The position numbers were made by a program, and so were the translations under genes. A stretch of 8,867 nt of DNA. It comes from Micromonosporaceae bacterium (GTDB lineage: Bacteria > Actinomycetota > Actinomycetes > Mycobacteriales > Micromonosporaceae). The DNA lies in assembly GCA_019689695.1 (NCBI GenBank), contig JADGHA010000155.1:1-8867 (forward strand). Reading direction: 5' to 3'. Positions 1-4,292 of this stretch are shown piece by piece (the stretch's first letter is position 1; the number at the start of each line of letters is the position of its first letter). Below the pieces are notes generated by a model, which saw only the letters and a list, made by a program, of their open reading frames with translations, had not been told where the DNA came from and did not search any database.

Positions 1-85
1 CCTCGACCTGGTGCTGCGGGACGTGTCACGGCTGGCCACCGCGCCGCGGGTGACCGCATCCGGTCAGGGGCGGGTAGGCGGATGA
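1..85 (+). CDS. 3' end of an unidentified upstream protein (partial)
   Basis: Reading from base 2, an open frame runs 27 codons to a TGA at 83-85. The visible C-terminus contains the stretch LRDVSRLATAPRVTASGQG, and it uses GC-rich codons like the genuine genes downstream. The TGA overlaps the ATG of the next gene at 82-84 in an ATGA arrangement, which is typical of translational coupling in an operon, so this is probably the last part of a real gene cut by the window edge. I do not recognise the family from so short a tail. Confidence that it codes rests mainly on the stop/start overlap. Confidence 0.5.
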   Translation, partial: LDLVLRDVSRLATAPRVTASGQGRVGG

Positions 86-633
86 TGCTCGATCCACTGC
101 GGCGGTTCTGGGATGCGGTGGGGCGGGTCACGCCCGGCCCGATGCTGGTGCGCGCCGGCATCTTCGTGACCGCGCTGGGCGCCCTGCTCACCGCGTACCC
201 CACGGTTGTCGTCACCGGCCGGTTGGTGGCGGCGCTGGTGTTGCTGGCCGCGGCGCCGGCGGTCGCACCGCGGGGCCGCGCGACCACGCTCGTCGTGCTG
301 GCCGCGGTCTGTGGGTGGCTGCTGGCCACCATGGGGTTCCAGGAACCGGTCACCCTGTTCCGGCTGCTCGGCCTCGCCGGGCTGCTCTACCTGCTGCACA
401 GCCTGGCGGCGCTCGGCGCGGCGCTGCCCCTGGACGCGGTGGTCGCGCCGGAGGTGCTGGCGCGTTGGATCAGCCGCGCCATGCTCGTGGTCGCCGCATC
501 GGCCGTACCGGCCCTGGTGGCGGTGGCGGCCGCCGACGCCCTGCACGGCGCCTTCCTGCTCGCCTCGCTGGTTGGCCTGGTCATCGCAGTCGGGGTCGCG
601 GCCCTGCTGACCCACCTGTTGCGCCGCGAGTGA
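82..633 (+). CDS. Small multi-pass integral membrane protein, function unknown
   Basis: This 183-residue protein is dominated by Ala, Leu and Val. After a short basic, aromatic N-terminus (LRRFW, residues 6-10) it shows about six hydrophobic segments, near residues 22-38, 42-61, 68-86, 93-114, 131-150 and 156-180, and it ends in a charged LLRRE tail. It therefore probably sits in the cytoplasmic membrane. I see no catalytic motif and do not recognise a family. Two ATGs stand in tandem at 82 and 85. The first overlaps the upstream stop as ATGA, which suggests coupling to the upstream gene, and only a weak purine-rich stretch (AGGGG near 66-70) precedes it. The type II NADH dehydrogenase starts 72 bases downstream, but an intervening hairpin makes co-transcription uncertain. 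The frame is supported by the hydrophobic pattern, since the other frames here give Arg/Pro-rich shadow products. Confidence 0.75.
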   Translation: MMLDPLRRFWDAVGRVTPGPMLVRAGIFVTALGALLTAYPTVVVTGRLVAALVLLAAAPAVAPRGRATTLVVLAAVCGWLLATMGFQEPVTLFRLLGLAGLLYLLHSLAALGAALPLDAVVAPEVLARWISRAMLVVAASAVPALVAVAAADALHGAFLLASLVGLVIAVGVAALLTHLLRRE

Positions 634-655
634 CGGGAGGGTTATCCCGAGCACA

Positions 656-677
656 CCGGCGGCTGCGCAGGCGCCGG
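656..677 (+). terminator. GC-rich hairpin between membrane protein gene and ndh
   Basis: CCGGCG at 656-661 pairs with CGCCGG at 672-677. After a single G-G mismatch, an inner CTG/CAG (663-665 and 668-670) extends the stem, leaving a two-base apex. The structure begins 23 bases after the stop of the membrane protein gene and ends 28 bases before the GTG of the NADH dehydrogenase. There is no T-run, as is common for actinobacterial hairpin terminators. It may be a terminator or a structured part of the ndh leader; termination was not shown. Confidence 0.3.
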
Positions 678-705
678 GAGCGGGAACCGCGCGGATGATG
701 GACGA

Positions 706-2055
706 GTGAGACCTCAGCGGATTCTCGTGGTGGGCGCCGGGCACGTGGGCCTGTACGCGGCGCTGCGCCTGTCCAAGAAGCTACGAGCGAGCCAGGCTGA
801 GGTGATCGTCGTCGATCCTCAGCCGCACATGACGTACCAGCCGTTCCTTCCGGAGGCGGCGGCCGGCAACATCTCCCCCCGCCACTCGGTGGTGCCGCTG
901 CGCCGCGAGCTGCGCCGGTGCCGCGTCGTCGCGGGGGAGGTCACCAAGATCGAGCACGCCCGGCGGACGGCGACCGTGCAGCCCATCATCGGCCCGGCCC
1001 GGGAGATCGAGTACGACCAGATCGTGGTCGCCCCGGGCTCGGTGTCCCGGACGCTGCCCATCCCCGGGCTGCGCGAGCACGCGATCGGCTTCAAGACCAT
1101 CGGCGAGGCGATCTTCCTGCGCAACCACGTGCTGGAGCAGCTGGACGTGGCGGCCGCCACCACCGACCCGCAGGTGCGCCGGTGCGCGCTGACCTTCGTC
1201 TTCGTCGGCGGCGGGTACGCCGGCATCGAGGCGCTGGCGGAGATGGAGGACATGGCCCGGGACGCGCTGCGCTACTACCCGGAGCTGAAGCCGGAGGACA
1301 TGCACTGGGTGCTGGTCGAGGCGACGCACCGGATCCTGCCGGAGGTCGACCCGGACATGGGCGCCTACACCGTGCGGCAGCTGCTCCGGCGCAACCTCGA
1401 CATCCGGCTGGAGACCCGGCTGGAGTCCTGCGTGGACGGTGTCGTGCGACTCTCCGATGGAGACAGCTTCGCCGCGGACACCATCGTGTGGACCGCCGGT
1501 GTGAAGCCGCACCCGATCCTGGCCCAGACCGATCTGCCACGCGACAGCCGGGGCCGGGTCACCTGCCTACCTACCCTCCAGGTGGTCGACGGCGACCAGG
1601 TTGTCGAGGGCGCCTGGAGCGCCGGGGACTGCGCCGCGGTGCCAGACCTGACGAAGCCGGGGAGCTTCTGCGCGCCCAGCGCCCAGCACGCGGTCCGGCA
1701 GGCCCGCCGGCTCGCTGACAACATCCGCGCGCAGATCCTCGGCCGGCCGCTCAAGCCGTACCGGCACGCGTACGTGGGTAGCGTGGCCAGCCTGGGCCTG
1801 CACAAGGGCGTCGCCCAGGTGTACGGGATCAAGGTCAAGGGGTGGCCGGCCTGGTTCATGCACCGCACATACCACATGACCCGGATCCCGTCCCTCAACC
1901 GCAAGGTGCGGGTGATCGCGGACTGGACTCTCGCCCTGTTCCTCCGCCGCGAGGTAATCTCCCTCGGCCAGCTGCACCAGCCCCGCGAGCCGTTCGCCGA
2001 GGTGACGCCGCCGGTGCCGAGGCGACCGCCGGAGACGGTGGCGGAAAGCCGATAA
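706..2055 (+). CDS. ndh: Type II NADH dehydrogenase (NDH-2, NADH:quinone oxidoreductase)
   Basis: NDH-2 is a single-subunit FAD enzyme on the inner face of the cytoplasmic membrane. It passes electrons from NADH to the quinone pool (menaquinone in actinobacteria) without pumping protons. The 449-residue product has two Rossmann nucleotide-binding motifs in the right order: GAGHVG at residues 10-15 for FAD, and GGGYAG at 168-173 for NADH. WTAGV lies at 262-266 and the C-terminal FAD-binding motif AGDCAAVPD at 306-314, followed by AQHA at 326-329. The tail (about 355-425, including WPAWFMHRTYHM) matches the membrane-associated C-terminal region of the family. Length is normal. The start is GTG at 706, because the nearby ATGs at 695 and 698 are out of frame; the Shine-Dalgarno match is weak. 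The stop is TAA at 2053-2055. A tRNA-Leu gene lies downstream on the same strand. Family assignment is firm; the exact quinone acceptor is inferred. Confidence 0.93.
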   Translation: MRPQRILVVGAGHVGLYAALRLSKKLRASQAEVIVVDPQPHMTYQPFLPEAAAGNISPRHSVVPLRRELRRCRVVAGEVTKIEHARRTATVQPIIGPAREIEYDQIVVAPGSVSRTLPIPGLREHAIGFKTIGEAIFLRNHVLEQLDVAAATTDPQVRRCALTFVFVGGGYAGIEALAEMEDMARDALRYYPELKPEDMHWVLVEATHRILPEVDPDMGAYTVRQLLRRNLDIRLETRLESCVDGVVRLSDGDSFAADTIVWTAGVKPHPILAQTDLPRDSRGRVTCLPTLQVVDGDQVVEGAWSAGDCAAVPDLTKPGSFCAPSAQHAVRQARRLADNIRAQILGRPLKPYRHAYVGSVASLGLHKGVAQVYGIKVKGWPAWFMHRTYHMTRIPSLNRKVRVIADWTLALFLRREVISLGQLHQPREPFAEVTPPVPRRPPETVAESR

Positions 2056-2065
2056 CGCGGGCCTG

Positions 2066-2095
2066 GTGCGTCCGGATCGGCCGACCGGCTACGGT
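2066..2095 (+). promoter_or_regulatory. Candidate promoter for tRNA-Leu(UAA)
   Basis: TACGGT at 2090-2095 fits the actinobacterial -10 pattern TAnnnT and lies 27 bases before the mature tRNA 5' end, leaving room for a short trimmed leader. The -35 position (about 2066-2071, GTGCGT, 18-base spacer) is a poor match. An imperfect hairpin at 2072-2088 (CCGG/CCGG arms with TCG/CGA inside) falls in the spacer and could instead help end ndh transcription. It is weak by itself and rests largely on position. Confidence 0.35.
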
Positions 2096-2122
2096 TGGCG
2101 ATGCGACGCCGAGGTCGCCTGC

Positions 2123-2203
2123 GCCCGGGTGGTGGAACGGCAGACACGGCCGCCTTAAAAGCGGCTGCCGCAAGGCGTGCGGGTTCGACTCCCGCCCCGG
2201 GCA
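2123..2203 (+). tRNA. bldA: tRNA-Leu, anticodon UAA (bldA-type)
   Basis: The 81-base sequence folds into a complete class II tRNA. The acceptor arms are GCCCGGG (2123-2129) and CCCGGGC (2196-2202), with discriminator A at 2203. The D stem is GTG/CAC. The anticodon stem GCCGC/GCGGC encloses loop CTTAAAA (2154-2160), with anticodon TAA at 2156-2158. A 13-base long variable arm (2166-2178) has GCC/GGC around a GCAA tetraloop, and the T arm is GCGGG-TTCGACT-CCCGC. The 3' CCA is not encoded. The long variable arm, discriminator A and anticodon identify leucine and UUA reading. In Streptomyces the corresponding tRNA is BldA, the only efficient reader of the rare UUA codon and a control point for development and antibiotic genes. 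The symbol is given by that analogy; a regulatory role here is inferred. Confidence 0.96.
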
Positions 2204-2222
2204 CGTGGGCGATGCCCCTTGT

Positions 2223-2257
2223 GGCCGCCGGAGGGTGGGGCGCCGTCCGCGGCGGCC
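2223..2257. terminator. Hairpin between the convergent tRNA-Leu and fkbM-type gene
   Basis: GGCCGCCG at 2223-2230 is the exact reverse complement of CGGCGGCC at 2250-2257, giving an 8-bp all-GC stem with a 19-base loop. It lies 20 bases past the tRNA 3' end and 45 bases past the stop of the minus-strand methyltransferase gene, where a bidirectional terminator would be useful. A competing stem, GCCCC (2214-2218) with GGGGC (2237-2241), could form instead. No T-run is present on either strand. The inverted repeat is seen; termination is inferred. Confidence 0.35.
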
Positions 2258-2267
2258 GGCCAGCGCA

Positions 2268-2323
2268 GCGTCACTTCCCAGCCGGGACGCCGGCGCCAGC
2301 GTCACTTCTCCAACCGGGACGCC
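2268..2323. repeat. Imperfect direct repeat duplicating the 3' end of the FkbM gene
   Basis: A unit beginning GCGTCACTT and ending CCGGGACGCC occurs at 2268-2291 (24 bases) and again at 2299-2323 (25 bases), with starts 31 bases apart. The two differ by one substitution and one single-base indel. The right-hand copy contains the last codons and TGA of the minus-strand methyltransferase gene; the left-hand copy is in the downstream intergenic space. Each copy also carries a short GCGTC/GACGC inverted repeat. It looks like a small tandem duplication that has since diverged. Confidence 0.7.
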
Positions 2324-3192
2324 CGCACCATCACGCAGTCGTACTCCAGGATGCGCAGCGTCGGCGGATCCACATTCACCGGGAACAGGCCGGTCACCTC
2401 GAAGCCGGCCGCCTCGTACACCGACAGCGCCTCGGGCATCCGTGGCATGCCGTCGTAGATCTGCAGCAGCGCCAGCTCCGACTGCAGCCCGACGACGTCC
2501 TCAAGCCGACGACCCAAGCCGGCGAACGCTTCCAGGTCGTACCCCTGGGTGTCCATCTTGAGGAAGAGCCGCGGTGGGGTGCCGGCCGGCAGGATCTCGC
2601 CAAGGATCTCGTCCAGGATGCCGTCCAGCCGGCGCACCGGTACTTTGATCGTCGTCGTCTCCTGCAGGCTGTGGAACCGCTGCGTGCCGTACTCGGAGGC
2701 GGGCAACAGAGAGCTCATGGTGTTCGGCACCATGTTCATCTCCGCGGTGCCGTCCTCGCGGCCCAGCGCCAGGTTGTGCGTGGTCCACAGGTCGTCCGCC
2801 GCCGCCTTCGCCGCCAGCTCCGTGTGGAACTGCGGCACCGGCTCGAACGACACGATGGCGCCCCGGTAGCCGATCCGGCGCAGCAGCTGGCCGTACTGGC
2901 CGACATTGGCGCCGGCGTCGAGCACCACGTTGACCTTGTACTGGCGCAGCACGTCCGCCAGGTGCCGGTCGCCGACCCAGCTCATCAGGCGCTTGTCCCG
3001 CCGCCAGCGCTCGATTCGGGACAGCCGGGACCGGTCGATCATGAGCACCGAGTGCGGCCCGACGTCGGCCAGCCGGAGTTTGCTGGGCCACGGCCTGCGG
3101 CCCACCAGGTACGTACCCGGCCCGACCATCTTGACGTGCAGCCCGACCGTGGCCAACGCGTGCCGGGCGAGCCGGCGGAGGGAGCTCCGCAT
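2302..3192 (-). CDS. FkbM-family SAM-dependent methyltransferase
   Basis: This 296-residue protein carries the Methyltransf_21/FkbM signature. SAM motif I is LDAGANVGQYG from residue 91. It is followed by SFEPVP at about 116-121, the typical KMDTQGYD at 212-219, a late LLQIYDGMP segment at about 242-250, and a C-terminal YEAAGF. FkbM proteins O-methylate hydroxyl groups of sugars or polyketides, but no substrate can be read from sequence, and no biosynthetic cluster surrounds this copy. There is no signal peptide or membrane segment, so it is probably cytoplasmic. I chose ATG at 3192 over the in-frame TTG at 3195 because AAGGA (complement of 3199-3203) sits 6 bases before the ATG and only 3 before the TTG. 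The stop is TGA at 2304-2302, inside a short direct repeat. The gene is convergent with the tRNA and downstream of the BtuF-like gene on the same strand, with its own candidate promoter. Confidence 0.88.
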   Translation of the reverse strand: MRSSLRRLARHALATVGLHVKMVGPGTYLVGRRPWPSKLRLADVGPHSVLMIDRSRLSRIERWRRDKRLMSWVGDRHLADVLRQYKVNVVLDAGANVGQYGQLLRRIGYRGAIVSFEPVPQFHTELAAKAAADDLWTTHNLALGREDGTAEMNMVPNTMSSLLPASEYGTQRFHSLQETTTIKVPVRRLDGILDEILGEILPAGTPPRLFLKMDTQGYDLEAFAGLGRRLEDVVGLQSELALLQIYDGMPRMPEALSVYEAAGFEVTGLFPVNVDPPTLRILEYDCVMVRASRLEK

Positions 3193-3226
3193 CAACCGTC
3201 CTTGGACCGTTTTCCGTGAGGTGCAG

Positions 3227-3256
3227 ACCCTACCGTAGCCGTATTCGGGCCGGCAA
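3227..3256 (-). promoter_or_regulatory. Candidate promoter of the FkbM-family gene
   Basis: On the minus strand, TTGCCG (complement of 3251-3256) and TAGGGT (complement of 3227-3232) are separated by 18 bases and resemble vegetative actinobacterial -35 and -10 boxes. Transcription would begin near 3220, giving a leader of roughly 28 bases that contains the AAGGA ribosome-binding site. An overlapping alternative -10, TACGGT, lies at 3232-3237. This suggests the gene is transcribed separately from the upstream BtuF-like gene. Confidence 0.45.
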
Positions 3257-3284
3257 CGCGGACGGTGTCCGGCGCCCCGGCCGA

Positions 3285-3302
3285 CCTGACAGGCCGGTCA
3301 GG
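3285..3302 (-). terminator. Hairpin downstream of the BtuF-like gene
   Basis: CCTGAC (3285-3290) and GTCAGG (3297-3302) form a perfect 6-bp stem around a 6-base loop. It begins 14 bases beyond the stop codon of the minus-strand BtuF-like gene and precedes the candidate FkbM promoter. No T-run follows on the minus strand, so this would be a T-less actinobacterial-type terminator if it works. Together with the promoter it makes separate transcripts likely. Confidence 0.4.
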
Positions 3303-3325
3303 CTACGACAGCCCGGTCAGGCTAC
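3294..3325. repeat. 13-bp direct repeat duplicating the stop region of the BtuF-like gene
   Basis: CCGGTCAGGCTAC occurs exactly at 3294-3306 and 3313-3325, with starts 19 bases apart. On the minus strand each copy reads GTAGCC followed by TGA, that is, the final Val-Ala codons and stop of the BtuF-like gene plus a downstream duplicate. Because 19 is not a multiple of three, the second TGA is not an in-frame backup stop. The left-hand copy also supplies one arm of the adjacent hairpin. Confidence 0.65.
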
Positions 3326-4201
3326 CCGGCAGGCGGCGGTGGGAGCCGGCGGTGGGAAAACGCCGGGGTGCAGGATCGCCGCGATCGTCTCGATGCCGTC
3401 GACGAGTCTCGGCCCGGGGCGGACCACGAGGCCGTCGCCGTCCAGCGCCCACACCGGCATGCCCGGCAGGTGCCGCGCCACGGTCTCGGCCTGCGCCGCG
3501 GCGCCGTCGAGGTGGAACCCGCACGGCGCCACCAGCACCGCATCCGGGGCCGCATCGGCGAACTCGGCCCAGGTGGTCTGCGCCGACCGCGCTCCCGGCC
3601 GGGCGGCGACCGGTTCACCGCCGGCGGCGGACACCATGTCAGGCACCCAGTGCCCGGCGGTGAACGGCGGCTCCACCCACTCCACCACGGCAACCCGCGG
3701 CCTGGGCCGGCCGGCGACCGCGGCACCGACCGCCGCGAGCCGGTCCCGCAGTGCGGCCACCAGCCGCTCGGCCCGCTCCGGCACGCCAGTGCGGGCACCG
3801 ACGGCGAGGATCGTGCCGAGCACCTCGTCGAGGGTGTACGGGTCGAGGGACAGCACGTCCGACCGGCAGCCGAGGTAGTCCAGCGCGTCCGAGACCTGGC
3901 CGGACGGCAGCGCGCACACCCGGCACAGGTCCTGAGTCAGGATCAGGTCCGGATCGAGCCCGGCGAGCGCGTCGGCGCGTAGCGTGTAGAGGTCCTCGCC
4001 CGCGGCGAGCCGGCTCTTGACGTACGCGTCGATCTCGGCCGGGGTCATGCCGCGGGTGTCCCGGCCGCCGACCACGACCGCCTTCTCCGCCCGGGCGGTG
4101 GGCGGCTCGTCGCACTCGAAGGTGACCCCGACCAGCTGGTCGCCCAGCCCGAGCGCGTAGACGATCTCCGTCGCGGACGGCAGCAACGACACCAGGCGCA
4201 T
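3317..4201 (-). CDS. BtuF/FecB-type cobalamin-binding protein, apparently without signal peptide
   Basis: The 294-residue product resembles the periplasmic-binding-protein fold of vitamin B12 carriers. It opens with RLVSLLPSATEIVYALGLGDQLVGVTFECD-type sequence (about residues 2-31). It then shows GLDPDLILTQDLCRVCALPSG (81-101), a long linking helix near 140-165, and a second lobe with VAVVEWVEPPFTAGHWVPDM (170-189) and a final WALDGDGLVVRPGPRLVDGIE region (251-271). Related proteins hand corrinoids to BtuCD transporters. Here, however, mature-like sequence begins at residue 2, with no signal peptide or lipobox Cys, and no transporter permease or ATPase lies nearby, so it may act in the cytoplasm. 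The CxxC at 93-96 is notable. The start is ATG at 4201. The gene diverges from nrdA across a 91-base gap with NrdR-like boxes. The ligand is inferred from family resemblance; another corrinoid or an iron chelate is possible. Confidence 0.8.
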   Translation of the reverse strand: MRLVSLLPSATEIVYALGLGDQLVGVTFECDEPPTARAEKAVVVGGRDTRGMTPAEIDAYVKSRLAAGEDLYTLRADALAGLDPDLILTQDLCRVCALPSGQVSDALDYLGCRSDVLSLDPYTLDEVLGTILAVGARTGVPERAERLVAALRDRLAAVGAAVAGRPRPRVAVVEWVEPPFTAGHWVPDMVSAAGGEPVAARPGARSAQTTWAEFADAAPDAVLVAPCGFHLDGAAAQAETVARHLPGMPVWALDGDGLVVRPGPRLVDGIETIAAILHPGVFPPPAPTAACRVA

Positions 4202-4240
4202 GGCCTCGATTCTCCCCGTGCCGCTCGACCCGACACGCCG

Positions 4241-4256
4241 ACACTACATGTCGTAT
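4241..4256. promoter_or_regulatory. Candidate NrdR box 1
   Basis: ACACTACATGTCGTAT matches the recalled NrdR-box consensus ACACWATATATWGTGT at 12 of 16 positions, and 6 of its 8 base pairs are palindromic. Its start is 31 bases from that of box 2, so both sites lie on the same face of the helix, the standard geometry for the ATP-cone repressor NrdR. Read on the minus strand, its first six bases give TAGTGT, a possible -10 for the divergent BtuF-like gene. Confidence 0.65.
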
Positions 4257-4285
4257 GTGATTCTATCGGACCTACTACATATGGT
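4256..4285 (+). promoter_or_regulatory. Candidate nrdA promoter giving a leaderless mRNA
   Basis: TATGGT at 4280-4285 fits the -10 pattern TAnnnT. The hexamer 18 bases upstream (TGTGAT, 4256-4261) is only a weak -35. Initiation 7-8 bases after the -10 would fall on or next to the ATG at 4293, and no Shine-Dalgarno sequence lies between, so the mRNA is probably leaderless. The gap is too short for a cobalamin riboswitch. Confidence 0.4.
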
Positions 4286-4287
4286 GT
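4272..4287. promoter_or_regulatory. Candidate NrdR box 2, over the nrdA -10
   Basis: CTACTACATATGGTGT matches the recalled NrdR-box consensus at 12 of 16 positions, with the conserved ACTA and GTGT cores in place. Exactly 15 bases separate it from box 1. It overlaps TATGGT (4280-4285), the best plus-strand -10 candidate, and ends 5 bases before the nrdA ATG. NrdR bound here would block RNA polymerase directly. Confidence 0.65.
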
Positions 4288-4292
4288 CTGGC

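Noticed and set aside
64..744. 226-residue minus-strand open frame opposite the small membrane protein gene
   Set aside because: It has low-complexity Arg/Gln/Gly/His composition and runs into the start of ndh; the plus-strand frame gives a coherent membrane protein.
2181..2204. tRNA 3' end as an attachment site for an integrated element
   Set aside because: I found no second copy of the tRNA 3' end in the window and no integrase or phage-like gene.
3193..3195. TTG start for the FkbM-family gene one codon upstream
   Set aside because: The AAGGA site is only 3 bases from the TTG but an ideal 6 from the ATG at 3192.
2095..3219. 374-residue plus-strand open frame across the tRNA and opposite the FkbM gene
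   Set aside because: It reads straight through a structurally perfect tRNA and is antisense to a gene with clear methyltransferase motifs.
4200..4292. Extended nrdA N-terminus starting at 4200, 4248 or 4281
   Set aside because: The added residues have no ATP-cone character and would make the NrdR-like boxes and promoter coding sequence; ATG 4293 fits the family better.
4202..4292. Cobalamin riboswitch upstream of nrdA or the BtuF-like gene
   Set aside because: The gap is too short for the roughly 200-base aptamer and I see no B12-box-like sequence.
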